Origin: Pyxidicoccus caerfyrddinensis
Lineage (GTDB): Bacteria > Myxococcota > Myxococcia > Myxococcales > Myxococcaceae
Reading direction: 5' to 3'
NCBI RefSeq assembly: GCF_010894405.1
Contig: NZ_JAAIYA010000041.1
Coordinates: forward strand, 1-64,000
Length of the DNA stretch: 64,000 nt
The notes beneath the pieces were generated by a model that did not search any database, was not told the origin of the DNA, and saw only the letters and a program-made list of their open reading frames with translations. A program made the translations under genes and the position numbers. Within the stretch, counting starts at the first letter, position 1; every line of letters starts with the position of its first letter. Shown here piece by piece: positions 1 to 9,698 of the stretch.

Positions 1-2
1 TG

Positions 3-3000
3 CTGCCCGTGGGCCGGGTGAAGGAGCGACTGGCCTCCGGGCACGTGCTCATCAATGGGTATGGCCCGACGGAGAACACGACGTTCTCCGCGTGCTACCG
101 GATGGAGGGCCCGGAGGAGCTGGGCGCCTCGGTGCCCATTGGCCGTCCCATCACCAACACGCAGGCGTATGTGCTGGACGGGGCGATGCAGCCGGTACCG
201 GTGGGAGTGCCGGGCGAGCTGTACGTGGGAGGAGAAGGCCTGGCAGTGGGGTACGTGGGCCGGCCGGAGCTGACGGCGGAACGCTTCGTGCCCAGTCCCT
301 TCGGAGACGGTGCACGCCTGTACTGCACGGGCGACGTGGTGCGCTGGCGTGGGGACGGGACGCTGGAGTTCCTGGGCCGGCGAGACACGCAGGTGAAGGT
401 GCGTGGCTTCCGCATCGAGCTGGGAGAGGTGGAGGCAGCGCTGGCGCAGCACCCGGGCGTCAGCGAGGTTGTCGTCGTCGGGAGAGAGGACGGCACCGAG
501 GGCAAGCGGTTGGTAGCCTACGTGACGGCGAAGGAGGGTGCCGCCATCGACGCTCCCGCCCTGCGCACGCACCTGAAGCAGCGGCTGCCGGAGTACATGG
601 TGCCGTCCGCTTACGTGGTGCTGGATGCACTGCCGCTGACGCCGAACGGCAAGGTGGACCGCAAGGCCCTGCCCGAACCGGACTCGGTGTCGGCAACGGA
701 CCGCCGCGAGTACGTCGCCCCGCGCACTCCGGTGGAGCAGACCCTGGCCACGCTGTGGTCGGAAGTCCTGCGCCACGACAGCCCGGGCGTGCTCGATGAC
801 TTCTTCGAGCTCGGCGGGCATTCGCTGCTCGCCACCCAGCTCGTGTCGCGTATCCGCGATGCCTTCCAGGTGGAGCTGCCGCTGCGCGAGCTGTTCGAGT
901 CGCCCACGGTGGCCCGACTGGCTCAACGCGTGGAGGCCGCACGGGCCCGCGCGGCCGGGACACAGGCTCCGTCCTTGAAGCGCGCTCCTCGCGACGGCGC
1001 GCTCCCGCTGTCCTTCGCCCAGCAGCGTCTGTGGTTCCTGGAGCAGTTGGAGCCAGGCAGCACCGTCTACAACGTGCCCACCGCGGTGCGGCTGTCCGGG
1101 GCGCTCGACACGCACGCCCTGGAGCGCGCCTTCGATGCGCTCGTGCACCGCCACGAGTCGTTGCGCACGACGTTCCAGGTCGCGAACGGCTCGCCGGCGC
1201 AGGTCATCGACCCGCGGGGCCACGCCCGGCTCCATGTCGTGGACCTCAGCTCCTTCCCCGAAGCCTCTCGTGACTCGGAAGCGCGTCGGTGGGCATTGGT
1301 GGAATCCCTGCGCCCGTTCGACCTGGCTCAGGGGCCGTTGCTGCGGACCACGCTCCTGAAGCTCTCCGAGCAGGAGCACGTGCTGGTGCTGGTGATGCAC
1401 CACATCATCTCCGACGGTTGGTCCATGGGACTGCTGGTCCACGAGGTCGCGGAGCTGTACGCGGCCTTCGCCCAGGGCCGCGCATCGCCGCTGCCGGAGC
1501 TGCCGCTCCAGTACGCCGACTACGCGGTGTGGCAGCGCGAGTGGCTGCGTGGGGACGTGCTGGACGCGCAGCTCGGCTACTGGAAACAGCAGCTCACCGG
1601 AGCCCCTCGCTTGCTGGAGCTGCCCACGGACCTGCCTCGGCCCGCGGTGCAGTCGCTGGAAGGTGCCTTCGCTCCGTTCTCCCTCGGCCGCGAGCTGACG
1701 GAGGCCGTGAAGGCGCTCGGCAGGCGCGAGGGTGTGACGCCGTTCATGGTGATGCTGGCCGCGTTCCAGGCGGTGCTGGCGCGCTACTCGGGACAGGACG
1801 ATGTGTGCGTCGGCTCGCCCATCGCGGGCCGGACGCGGGCGGAGACCGAGGGCCTCATTGGCTTCTTCGTCAACACGCTCGTGCTGCGGACCCGGCTGGA
1901 CGGCAACCCCTCCTTCCGCGAGCTGCTGGCGCGGGTGCGTGAGGTGACGCTCGGCGCGTATGCGCACCAGGACGTACCCTTCGAGAAGCTCGTGGAGGAG
2001 CTGCGCCCCGAGCGCAGCCTGAGCCACTCGCCACTCTTCCAGGTGATGCTCACCCTCGACAGCACGCCCAAGGCGGCGGGGCAGGGCCTGTCGGACCTGG
2101 CGCTCCGTCCCATCGAGATTGAGCACCGCGTGGCGCGGTTCGACCTCACCCTCGGTCTCGTGGACGGGGTGGACGGGCTCACCGGCGGGCTGGAGTACAG
2201 CACCGCGCTGTTCGAGCCCGCGACGGTGGAGCGGCTGCTCGGCCACCTGAAGGCGCTGCTCGAAGGCGCCCTGGCCCGGCCCGAGCAGTCCGTGTTCACC
2301 GTGCCCCTGCTGCGAGACGCGGAGCTGCGTCGCCTGCTGGTGGAGTGGAACGACACCGGCTCGGCGGGGCCCGCGGACGCGTGCATCCACACCCTCTTCG
2401 AGCGACAGGTGGCCGCCACCCCGGACGCCGTGGCGGTGCTCGCGGGTGACGTGTCGCTGACGTACCGCGAGCTCGACACCCGGGCCAACCGGCTGGCGCA
2501 CCACCTGCGCGGCCTGGGCGTGGGACCGGAGGTGCGGGTCGGCCTTTGCGTCGAGCGCACGGCGGAGCTGTTGGTCGCGGTGCTCGGCATCCTCAAGGCG
2601 GGCGGCGCGTACGTGCCGCTCGACCCGGCGTACCCGCGCCAGCGGCTCGCGTTCATGCTGGAGGATGCGAAGCCCCACGTGCTCGTGGGCCAGCGCCACC
2701 TGCTGGACTCGCTGCCTCCGGCGGAGGCGGCCCGGGTCGCGCTCGATGACGCGCACACCCTGGCGGCAATGAGCACGGAGGCACCGGTCTCCGGCGTCAC
2801 GCCGGACCACCTGGCCTACGTCCTGTTCACGTCAGGCAGCACCGGCAGGCCCAAGGGCGTCGCGCTGGAGCACCGGAGCGCGGTGGCCTTCCTGCGGTGG
2901 ACGGCGCGCGTCTTCCCCGCGGAGACGCTCGCGGGCGTGCTGGCCTCCACCTCGCTCAACTTCGACCTCTCCGTCTTCGAGCTCTTCGCCCCGCTCACGC

Positions 3001-4907
3001 GCGGCGGCGCGGTGGTGGTGGCGAGGAACGCGCTCGAGCTGCCCTCGCTGCCGGCGGCCGGTCGCGTCACCCTCATCAACACCGTCCCCTCGGCCATGGC
3101 GGAGCTGGTGCGCGCCCACGCCGTCCCAGGCTCGGTGCGCACGGTGAACCTCGCGGGCGAGCCGCTGGCCAACTCGCTGGTGCAGGCCATCCACGAGGCC
3201 GCGCCCGGCGTGGAGCGCGTGCTCAACCTCTACGGCCCCACCGAGGACACGACGTACTCCACCTGGATGCTGGCGCCCCGGGGCGCGACGCGAGAGCCGA
3301 CGCTGGGCAGGCCGCTGGATGGGACGCGGGCGTACGTGCTGGATGCGTTCGGACAGCCCGTGCCCATGGGCGTCGCGGGAGAGCTGTTCCTCGGCGGCGC
3401 CGGCCTGGCCCGGGGCTACGTGGACCGGCCCGAGCTGACGGCGGAGCGCTTCGTTCCGGACCCGTTCAGCACGACACCGGGCGCGCGGCTGTACCGCACC
3501 GGAGACCGGGTGCGGTGGCTCGCGGAGGGTGTGTTGCAGTACCTCGGCCGCATCGACCAGCAGGTGAAGGTGCGCGGCTTCCGCATCGAGCTGAGCGAAG
3601 TCGAGGCGGCGCTGCGCCAGCATCCCGACGTGCGCGAAGCCGTCGTGTTGGCTCGCGAGAGCGGCACCGAGGGCAGGAGGCTGGTGGCGTGGCTCGTGGC
3701 GCGGGCCGGTGCGACGCCGGACGCGGCGGAGCTGCGGCGCTTCCTGACGGAGCGGGTGCCCGACTTCATGGTGCCCTCCGCCTTCGTGCCGCTGGACGCG
3801 CTGCCGCTCACGCCCAACGGCAAGGTGGACCGCAACGCGCTCCCGGCACCGGAAGCCCGGACGGAGCCGGCCCGTGGTTACGTGCCGCCGCGCGACGACC
3901 TGGAGCTGCGCCTCGCGCGCATCTGGGAGGAACTGCTGGGTGTGTCGCCCATCGGCATCCACTCGGACTTCTTCGAGCTGGGGGGCCACTCCCTGCTGGC
4001 GATGCGGATGATGTCGCTCCTCCGCGAGCGCCTGGGCCGGAGCCTGCCGGTGGTGTCCCTGTTCCAATCGGGCACGCTCGAGGACCTGGCCGCGCGGCTG
4101 CGCGAAGCGCCGGGAAGCCTGTCTCCCCTGGTGCCACTCACCATCGGGGGATCGCGGCGGCCGTTCTTCTGCGTCCACCCCGTCAGCGGCAACGTCCTGC
4201 CCTACCTGGAGCTGGCCCGCGCGCTGGGCCCGGACCAGCCCTTCCACGCGTTCCAGGCCCCCGGCATCGAGGGCGAGCAGGCCCCGCTGGAGACGGTGGA
4301 GGCCCTGGCGGCGCGCTACGTGGAAGCCCTCCGCGAGGTCCAGCCCTCCGGCCCGTACCGGCTGGGTGGCTGGTCCCTGGGAGGCATGGTGGCCTTCGAG
4401 ATGGCGCGGCAGCTGGAGCAGCGGGGCGAGCAGGTGGAGCAGCTCGTGCTCATCGACTCCTACGCCTTCGACCAGCGCCCGCCGGAGGGGGCAGGGGAGT
4501 CGTGGCTCGCGGCCCGGTTCGTGGAGTTCACGGCCCGGCTCGCCGGCCTGCCGGCTCCCGAGCTGGATGAGCAGGCACTGCCAACCGGCGATGCGCTGCT
4601 GCATGGGTTGCTGGAGGCGGGGAGGAACGCCGGAGTCCTCGCCAGGGGCGTGGACCTCGAGCAGCTCCGCACCCTGTACCGCGTCTTCGCGAGCAACCTC
4701 CGCGCCCTGTGGCGGTACGAGCCGGGCACGTACGGAGGTCGCGTCACGCTGGTGCGCGCCAGCGAGACGCAGGTACCCACCGGCCCGGACGGTGGCTGGG
4801 CACGGCTCGCGGCCGGCGGCGTGGAGGTGTGCGAGTTCCCCGGTGACCACCACTCCCTCCTTCGCGCTCCCACCGTGGAGGCGCTCGCGAAGAAGCTCCA
4901 GGAGTGA
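3..4907 (+). CDS. NRPS, C-terminal part: (A)-PCP-C-A-PCP-TE, 5' truncated by window
   Basis: The reading frame is open from the window edge, so the protein begins upstream; 1634 residues are visible. Domains in order: the end of an A domain (NGYGPTE, GELYVGG, TGDVVRW, GRRDTQVKVRGFRIE, NGKVDRKAL; nt 3-690); a PCP with phosphopantetheine Ser in LGGHSLL (about nt 735-945); a C domain with HHIISDG and FFVNTLVLRT (nt 1000-2330); a complete A domain with TSGSTGRPKG and LYGPTEDTT (nt 2380-3870); a second PCP (nt 3890-4110); and a thioesterase with GWSLGG, LIDS and a late GDHHS His (nt 4130-4904). Aligned by eye to PheA, the complete A domain gives the ten-letter code DLFNNALTYK, which I remember as an alanine code. 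The TE marks this as the terminal protein of an assembly line. The cluster lies mainly left of the window. Confidence 0.97.
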   Translation: MPVGRVKERLASGHVLINGYGPTENTTFSACYRMEGPEELGASVPIGRPITNTQAYVLDGAMQPVPVGVPGELYVGGEGLAVGYVGRPELTAERFVPSPFGDGARLYCTGDVVRWRGDGTLEFLGRRDTQVKVRGFRIELGEVEAALAQHPGVSEVVVVGREDGTEGKRLVAYVTAKEGAAIDAPALRTHLKQRLPEYMVPSAYVVLDALPLTPNGKVDRKALPEPDSVSATDRREYVAPRTPVEQTLATLWSEVLRHDSPGVLDDFFELGGHSLLATQLVSRIRDAFQVELPLRELFESPTVARLAQRVEAARARAAGTQAPSLKRAPRDGALPLSFAQQRLWFLEQLEPGSTVYNVPTAVRLSGALDTHALERAFDALVHRHESLRTTFQVANGSPAQVIDPRGHARLHVVDLSSFPEASRDSEARRWALVESLRPFDLAQGPLLRTTLLKLSEQEHVLVLVMHHIISDGWSMGLLVHEVAELYAAFAQGRASPLPELPLQYADYAVWQREWLRGDVLDAQLGYWKQQLTGAPRLLELPTDLPRPAVQSLEGAFAPFSLGRELTEAVKALGRREGVTPFMVMLAAFQAVLARYSGQDDVCVGSPIAGRTRAETEGLIGFFVNTLVLRTRLDGNPSFRELLARVREVTLGAYAHQDVPFEKLVEELRPERSLSHSPLFQVMLTLDSTPKAAGQGLSDLALRPIEIEHRVARFDLTLGLVDGVDGLTGGLEYSTALFEPATVERLLGHLKALLEGALARPEQSVFTVPLLRDAELRRLLVEWNDTGSAGPADACIHTLFERQVAATPDAVAVLAGDVSLTYRELDTRANRLAHHLRGLGVGPEVRVGLCVERTAELLVAVLGILKAGGAYVPLDPAYPRQRLAFMLEDAKPHVLVGQRHLLDSLPPAEAARVALDDAHTLAAMSTEAPVSGVTPDHLAYVLFTSGSTGRPKGVALEHRSAVAFLRWTARVFPAETLAGVLASTSLNFDLSVFELFAPLTRGGAVVVARNALELPSLPAAGRVTLINTVPSAMAELVRAHAVPGSVRTVNLAGEPLANSLVQAIHEAAPGVERVLNLYGPTEDTTYSTWMLAPRGATREPTLGRPLDGTRAYVLDAFGQPVPMGVAGELFLGGAGLARGYVDRPELTAERFVPDPFSTTPGARLYRTGDRVRWLAEGVLQYLGRIDQQVKVRGFRIELSEVEAALRQHPDVREAVVLARESGTEGRRLVAWLVARAGATPDAAELRRFLTERVPDFMVPSAFVPLDALPLTPNGKVDRNALPAPEARTEPARGYVPPRDDLELRLARIWEELLGVSPIGIHSDFFELGGHSLLAMRMMSLLRERLGRSLPVVSLFQSGTLEDLAARLREAPGSLSPLVPLTIGGSRRPFFCVHPVSGNVLPYLELARALGPDQPFHAFQAPGIEGEQAPLETVEALAARYVEALREVQPSGPYRLGGWSLGGMVAFEMARQLEQRGEQVEQLVLIDSYAFDQRPPEGAGESWLAARFVEFTARLAGLPAPELDEQALPTGDALLHGLLEAGRNAGVLARGVDLEQLRTLYRVFASNLRALWRYEPGTYGGRVTLVRASETQVPTGPDGGWARLAAGGVEVCEFPGDHHSLLRAPTVEALAKKLQE

Positions 4908-4911
4908 ACGG

Positions 4912-4943
4912 GACACGGGCGTGTCGAGCGGCACGCCCGTGTC
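4912..4943. terminator. bidirectional hairpin terminator
   Basis: A perfect 12-bp inverted repeat (GACACGGGCGTG / CACGCCCGTGTC) with an 8-base loop fills the gap between the convergent NRPS and monooxygenase genes. There is no clear T-run, as is common in GC-rich genomes. Confidence 0.7.
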
Positions 4944-4957
4944 TGGTGCCGACGGGC

Positions 4958-6568
4958 TCAGCCCAGGGCGTGCTCGTCCTGCTCCGCGTCCGGGTGGCGC
5001 TCGTCACACGTCGGGCCCGCTGCGGGGAGGAGTGCTTGTAGGTAGCCCTCCACCTGCTCCGGGGTGCCCGGGCTCGCGAACAGGCCGACATGGCCATCCG
5101 GTCGCACCAGCACGAGCGCAGCGCCGCGCACGTCGTACGCCGCGCGGGCATGTCCACCGGAGTCGACGAGGTCTGCTCCCTGGCAGGGCTCACCCGGCCG
5201 CACCAGTCGCAGCGCTCGCACCGTGGGCCCGAAGCGTGCCGCCATGTGGGCCACCGTGCTCGCATGCGCCGCACCGAAGGCGAGCAGCGTGAAGTGCGTC
5301 CCCCGGAAGACCTCGAACAGCCGGCCGGCGCCTCCGCTGGCGTCGTGGCAGGGGGCATCCGGCGCCCGGTCTCCCGCGCGCAGCCTTCCGGGCTGGCGCT
5401 GTTCGTCGTAGGACAGGGAGCCTCCGCGGTAGCTGATGGCGAGCTGCTGCGTGTCGGCTCCGCGCCGCTGGGGCTTGAGGCCTCCTCCGCTGGCGGAGGC
5501 CTGTCGATGCAGCCGACTGGAGAGGCCCAGTACGTGTTCCGCGATGGGGAGCCGCTCCTCCTCGTAGGTGTCCAGCAGCGCCTCGGGCGCGCCCGCGAGC
5601 ACCTGCCCGAGCTTCCAGCCCAGGTTGTACGCGTCCTGGATGCCGGTGTTCAGCCCCTGTCCTCCCGCCGGCGGATGCACGTGCGCGGCATCTCCCGCCA
5701 GGAAGACCTTGCCCACCCGGTAGCGGTCCACCATCCGCACGTTCGGTCGGTAGAGGGAGAGCCAGCTCGGGCTGTGGATGCGGATGCCCGGGCGCGGCCG
5801 GGCGGACTCGGAGAAGTATTGCTGGATGCCGCGCTCGGACAGCTCCGGCGGCTCGGCGCCGGTGGGGAGCTTCACGTAGAGCTGGAAGTGGTCCGTGCCG
5901 GGCAGGGGACACAGCGCGATGGCGCCGCCCTTCGTCTTCGGCCACACGTGCCAGTGCTCACGGTCGAGCCCCTCCACCTGGACGTCACCCACCACCATCC
6001 GCTCACCCTCGTAGGTTTCTCCCTGGAACGTCACGCCCAGCGCCTTGCGCACGAAGCTGTGCCCGCCATCCGCTCCGACGAGGTAGCTCGCCCGGACCTG
6101 CTCGGTGCCTCCCTCGCGCGACAGCGTGGCCGTGACTCCGTCTCCGTCCTGCTCGAAGCCGGTGAGCGCGGTGGCCAGCTCCACCGCGCCGCCGTACCCG
6201 GCGAGCCGCTCGCGCAGGAGCGCCTCGGTCCGCCACTGGGGCACGAGCCAGGTGTTGGGGTAGGGCACGTCCGGAGTGGGCTCGCGCTGCGTGAACATGC
6301 TCCAGCGGGCGAGCGCGAAGCGCCGCCACCAGACACGCAGGCGCGGGTACTTCGCGCCGGACGCCAGGAGCGGCTCCACGATGCCCAGGTCGTCGAAGAC
6401 TTCCAGCGTCCTCGGCTGCAGGCCCTTGCCGCGCGAGCCGGCGAAGTGTCTCGGTTGAGCCTCCACGAGGCGGAAGGCAACGCCTCGCCGCGCCAGCTCG
6501 CAGGCGAGCGTCAGCCCGGTGGGGCCCGCGCCGGCAATGAGGACTTGAAGACCACGTGAATGACTCAT
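4958..6568 (-). CDS. FAD-dependent aromatic-type monooxygenase
   Basis: A 536-residue flavoprotein hydroxylase of the PheA/TfdB/UbiH group (FAD_binding_3). The N-terminal Rossmann motif is VLIAGAGPTG. The DG motif (LVGADGGHSFVRKALG, near residue 165) and the GD motif (KVFLAGDAAHVHPPAGGQG, near 285) are intact, followed by GLNTGIQDAYNLGWKL. The C-terminal 150 residues match the thioredoxin-like tail of such hydroxylases. Expected reaction: NAD(P)H- and O2-dependent ring hydroxylation; the substrate is not visible. The ATG start follows GGGAG. It faces the end of the NRPS gene, so a tailoring role for that product is possible but not shown. Confidence 0.93.
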   Translation of the reverse strand: MSHSRGLQVLIAGAGPTGLTLACELARRGVAFRLVEAQPRHFAGSRGKGLQPRTLEVFDDLGIVEPLLASGAKYPRLRVWWRRFALARWSMFTQREPTPDVPYPNTWLVPQWRTEALLRERLAGYGGAVELATALTGFEQDGDGVTATLSREGGTEQVRASYLVGADGGHSFVRKALGVTFQGETYEGERMVVGDVQVEGLDREHWHVWPKTKGGAIALCPLPGTDHFQLYVKLPTGAEPPELSERGIQQYFSESARPRPGIRIHSPSWLSLYRPNVRMVDRYRVGKVFLAGDAAHVHPPAGGQGLNTGIQDAYNLGWKLGQVLAGAPEALLDTYEEERLPIAEHVLGLSSRLHRQASASGGGLKPQRRGADTQQLAISYRGGSLSYDEQRQPGRLRAGDRAPDAPCHDASGGAGRLFEVFRGTHFTLLAFGAAHASTVAHMAARFGPTVRALRLVRPGEPCQGADLVDSGGHARAAYDVRGAALVLVRPDGHVGLFASPGTPEQVEGYLQALLPAAGPTCDERHPDAEQDEHALG

Positions 6569-6578
6569 GACATCTCCC

Positions 6579-6603
6579 GGACGGACCCTTCAAGAGTCCG
6601 TCC
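6579..6603. promoter_or_regulatory. inverted repeat in monooxygenase leader
   Basis: A perfect 8-bp inverted repeat (GGACGGAC / GTCCGTCC) with a 9-base spacer lies about 10 bases upstream of the monooxygenase start. Its size and position fit an operator for a dimeric repressor or a 5'-leader hairpin. No regulator gene is adjacent. Confidence 0.4.
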
Positions 6604-6619
6604 CTCGTGAGGTCATGAA

Positions 6620-6646
6620 AATGTAAGGAAGTGCTTATGTTGTCAG
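6620..6646 (-). promoter_or_regulatory. candidate sigma-70-like promoter for monooxygenase
   Basis: On the minus strand CTGACA (-35-like) and TACATT (-10-like) lie 15 bases apart in an AT-richer stretch upstream of the hydroxylase. The spacing is short for a housekeeping promoter, so this is tentative. Confidence 0.3.
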
Positions 6647-6724
6647 CTTGCATTCCCCCGGCGACGGGTTCTCATGGGAGAGACGCCGGGACGAGCGCTT
6701 CTCCGGGCCCGGCCTGCTGACATT

Positions 6725-8509
6725 TCAGCGGGAACGCTCGACGACGACCGTCTTCTGCTCCTCGATGGGGAGCTCGGCCCGTGGCTCCACGGTCCGCGTG
6801 GGCGCCTCATCCATCGCGGGCTCCGCCGGCCGCTCGCGCGTGAGCAGCACCTCGACCTCGGAGGGCGTGGGGTCGCTGAGCTCCGACAACTCCCGCTCGC
6901 GGCCCCAGCGCTCCGCGAAGTTCCCGCGCAGCCAGGTGGCGAGGTCGATGGCCGGAAGCACCTGCCGAACCGGGTCCAACGCGCGCTGGAAGCTCCAGGC
7001 GTCGGTGAACCGCTTCTCCAGACTCGACTGGAGGGCGACGTCGAGGACGCCCCGGAGCATCCGGTACGCGTCGGGCGCATCGGGGCGCTCCAGCCGGGGC
7101 AGGCGAGAGCCTCCCGTGGCCGAAGCCGGGCCGGGAAGCGTGCCGAACAGCAACTCGTGGAGGACACAGCCGAGCGCGAAGAGGTCGCCGGACGCAGTGG
7201 CTTCGGCCCCCGCGCGGCGCTCGGGCGGCATGTACGCGAACTTCCCGATGACGTCTCCCACCTGGGTGAGCCGGTCCGAGGACGGAACCGCCCACGTGCC
7301 AGTCACACTCTCCCTGGCGTCACCGGAGCCATGCGCGATGCCGAAGTCGACGACCTTCACCACGCCATCGAAGGACACGATGAGGTTGTCCGCGCTGATG
7401 TCGCGATGAACCACGCCCCGCTCGTGCGCATAGGCGAGCCCGCGCAGCGCCTGCTGGCAGAGCTCCACCACCACCTCGAGCGGCAGCGCGGCGCCCTTCC
7501 TGACGCGCCGGGCGAGCTCCAGCATGCTCACGCCGCTCAGGTACTCCATGACGATGAACCACCCGCCATCCATCTGCCCGAGGTCGTAGACGGACACGAC
7601 GTGCGGGTGGTGTAGGCGCGCGGCGGTGCGGGCCTCTCCGATGAAGCGGTGGAGTCGGACCGCGGGGTCCTCGCCGCCGCCCTCGTCCAGCATCCGCTTG
7701 AGCACGACGAGCCGGTTGAAGCCCGCCCGGCCGGTCCTCACCGCGAGCCACACCTCACCCATGCCGCCGCGTCCCAGCCGCACGAGCCGGCGGTAGCGGT
7801 GGATGCCCGTGCCCAGGTCCGCCCCCCGCAGCGAGCGCGCGGTGAGGATGGCGAGCGCGGTGGAGGCGAGCAGGAGGAACGGCAGCCCCACCAGCGCGAA
7901 GAGCGGCGGCCCCGGAAGCCAGCCGACATCAATTGCAAGCTCACGGCCCAGGAGCGCGAGCGCGACGAGCGAAGCGGCGAGCACGGCCATCGCCATCGCG
8001 CCACGGCGCTTCATGAGCCGCACCGCTTCGAAGGCCCAGGTCCCCGCCACACACGCCGCGAGGAGCCAGAACAGCGGCAGGCTCAGGCCCGCCGTCGCAT
8101 GCGAGAGCTCCTCCGAGGTCAACCGCGTCGCCGGCAGCGCCAGCACCGAGGCGGAGATGTCGAGCACCCGAACCGCCCCGAGCGCCACGGCCACTCCCAG
8201 CATCACCCGCCGGCCGAAGGTGAGCGGCTGGTCCAGCAGCGACCACGCCACGCGAAGCAGGGGGTAGGGGAGCACCACCGACGTGAGCGTGCCGAACACC
8301 AGCCACGGACGCGTGTCGGAGAAGATGGCGCTGGCCTCGCGGCTGGTGAGCCCGATGGTGAAGCTGATGACCGCGAACCCGAGGAAGCTCCAGGCCAGCC
8401 AGAGCTGCACGCGCTGGGAGCGGACCGCGATCCAGGTCGCGAGGTGCACCAGCGCGAGCACGAAGAACGCTCCCGCGAGCGCCAGGTGCAACATCGTGTA
8501 GGGGGTCAC
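6725..8509 (-). CDS. membrane Ser/Thr protein kinase (7TM N-terminus)
   Basis: 594 residues. Residues 1-230 contain about seven hydrophobic helices. A eukaryote-type kinase domain follows at about 240-510. Its glycine loop is LGRGGMGEVW, the ATP Lys is in VVLKRM (near 271), the catalytic loop is HRDISADN (368-375), DFG lies near 388 and the APE equivalent is PPER. The HRDIS loop has Ser where most Hanks kinases have Lys, a form frequent in myxobacterial kinases, so activity is still expected. A charged tail of about 80 residues follows. The 7TM region probably senses a membrane or extracellular cue. The gene is divergent from the next gene across 118 bases. Confidence 0.92.
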   Translation of the reverse strand: MTPYTMLHLALAGAFFVLALVHLATWIAVRSQRVQLWLAWSFLGFAVISFTIGLTSREASAIFSDTRPWLVFGTLTSVVLPYPLLRVAWSLLDQPLTFGRRVMLGVAVALGAVRVLDISASVLALPATRLTSEELSHATAGLSLPLFWLLAACVAGTWAFEAVRLMKRRGAMAMAVLAASLVALALLGRELAIDVGWLPGPPLFALVGLPFLLLASTALAILTARSLRGADLGTGIHRYRRLVRLGRGGMGEVWLAVRTGRAGFNRLVVLKRMLDEGGGEDPAVRLHRFIGEARTAARLHHPHVVSVYDLGQMDGGWFIVMEYLSGVSMLELARRVRKGAALPLEVVVELCQQALRGLAYAHERGVVHRDISADNLIVSFDGVVKVVDFGIAHGSGDARESVTGTWAVPSSDRLTQVGDVIGKFAYMPPERRAGAEATASGDLFALGCVLHELLFGTLPGPASATGGSRLPRLERPDAPDAYRMLRGVLDVALQSSLEKRFTDAWSFQRALDPVRQVLPAIDLATWLRGNFAERWGRERELSELSDPTPSEVEVLLTRERPAEPAMDEAPTRTVEPRAELPIEEQKTVVVERSR

Positions 8510-8627
8510 GGACCGGGAGCGTATTCGAGCGGGCGACTTTTCGTGAAGACCAGGGAAATCTGGAACGAAGCCCCGCAGGGGGTGAGTCGCGGTACACTCA
8601 TGGTCTCAGTGGAAAGGACGGCTCCGC

Positions 8628-9626
8628 GTGCCCGTGCGAACGACGAGAACTTCCCGTGGGGTGCCTGGATGGGCGCTCGTCGTCCTGTGTGCGGTGCTGC
8701 TCTCCGCCACCGCGAGCGCCCAGACGTCCGAAGACCGTGCCTACGTCAGCTACAGCCTCGCGCGCGGTACCTCCATCGGCGCGGACGGGAGGAAGCTCGA
8801 CAACTGGAAGCAGCTGGACCTCCGCCTTCCGCTGCCGCCCGTCTTCCTCGGGAAGACGATTGTCGTCCCGTCGCTGGCGTACGAGACACGCTGGCTGGCG
8901 CTGGAGCCACGGGGCGCCCTGGCGGGCCTCGACGAGGACGTGCTGGGCCGTCGCTTCCACCGCCTCCAGCTCGGGCTTACGGTGGTCCGGCCGCTCGCGC
9001 CTCGGTGGCTGCTGTTCGCGGGTGCGTCCGGCATCGCGCGCACGGACTTCCGCAATGCCTTCGACGTCGGCATGGACATGTCCTGGGTGGGCTACGCCAT
9101 GGCGAACTACCTGATTGGCGGTGACCCGGGCATGCGGCTGATGTTCGGGCTCGTCGTGATGTGGCCCTTCAACGTCCTCCCGGTCATCCCCATGGTGGGC
9201 TTCACCTACCGCAAGGGAGCCTACGTGGTGGAGCTCGGACTGCCGCGGCTCACCCTGCTGCGGAAGTTCGGCGACGGGCTGGAGCTGGGCCTTACCGGGG
9301 CGTTCGATCAGCAGGTCTTCCACGCCCGCCTCCCGGGAGATGGCCAGACGCTGGGCGCGCACTTCGTGCAGGAGACGTCGATGCACGTCGGCCCCACGGC
9401 GAACGTCCGGCTGGGGGGCGGCAGCGTCTGGCTGAGCACGTCCGTCGGGCTCGACCTGCTCAACGACTTCTCGCTGCTCGACGGCGACCGGGAGCGGCTG
9501 GGCCTCGGTGTCGGCTCCACGCGCGCAGCGCCCTTCGTCCGGGTGGCAGTGAACTGGCGCCCGCCCCGGCGCATGCCGAAGGCGCCGGAGCCGTCAGGCA
9601 GCGGCCCCGCTCCCGCGGCTCAGTGA
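8628..9626 (+). CDS. secreted beta-barrel-like protein, possibly DUF6268
   Basis: A 332-residue protein with an N-terminal signal peptide (ALVVLCAVLLSATASAQ) and then alternating hydrophobic/polar strands rich in aromatic and Gly residues, typical of an outer-membrane beta-barrel. It resembles the DUF6268 group from memory. A Pro-rich tail (last 25 residues) follows the final strand. GTG start, with GGAAAGGA about 8 bases upstream. It is divergent from the Ser/Thr kinase. Function unknown. Confidence 0.75.
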   Translation: MPVRTTRTSRGVPGWALVVLCAVLLSATASAQTSEDRAYVSYSLARGTSIGADGRKLDNWKQLDLRLPLPPVFLGKTIVVPSLAYETRWLALEPRGALAGLDEDVLGRRFHRLQLGLTVVRPLAPRWLLFAGASGIARTDFRNAFDVGMDMSWVGYAMANYLIGGDPGMRLMFGLVVMWPFNVLPVIPMVGFTYRKGAYVVELGLPRLTLLRKFGDGLELGLTGAFDQQVFHARLPGDGQTLGAHFVQETSMHVGPTANVRLGGGSVWLSTSVGLDLLNDFSLLDGDRERLGLGVGSTRAAPFVRVAVNWRPPRRMPKAPEPSGSGPAPAAQ

Positions 9627-9631
9627 GCGAG

Positions 9632-9661
9632 GCCCTTCCTCCACCTGCGCGGAGGAAGGGC
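9632..9661. terminator. bidirectional hairpin terminator
   Basis: A perfect 11-bp stem (GCCCTTCCTCC / GGAGGAAGGGC) with an 8-base loop lies between convergent genes. Confidence 0.7.
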
Positions 9662-9698
9662 GCGGGCCCGCCAGGCGGGCCTCACCCCGTCACGTACG

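Noticed and set aside
2832..4934. 700-codon minus-strand open frame opposite the first NRPS
   Set aside because: It is the antisense of a clear NRPS frame and has no domain; long shadow frames are normal at this GC content.
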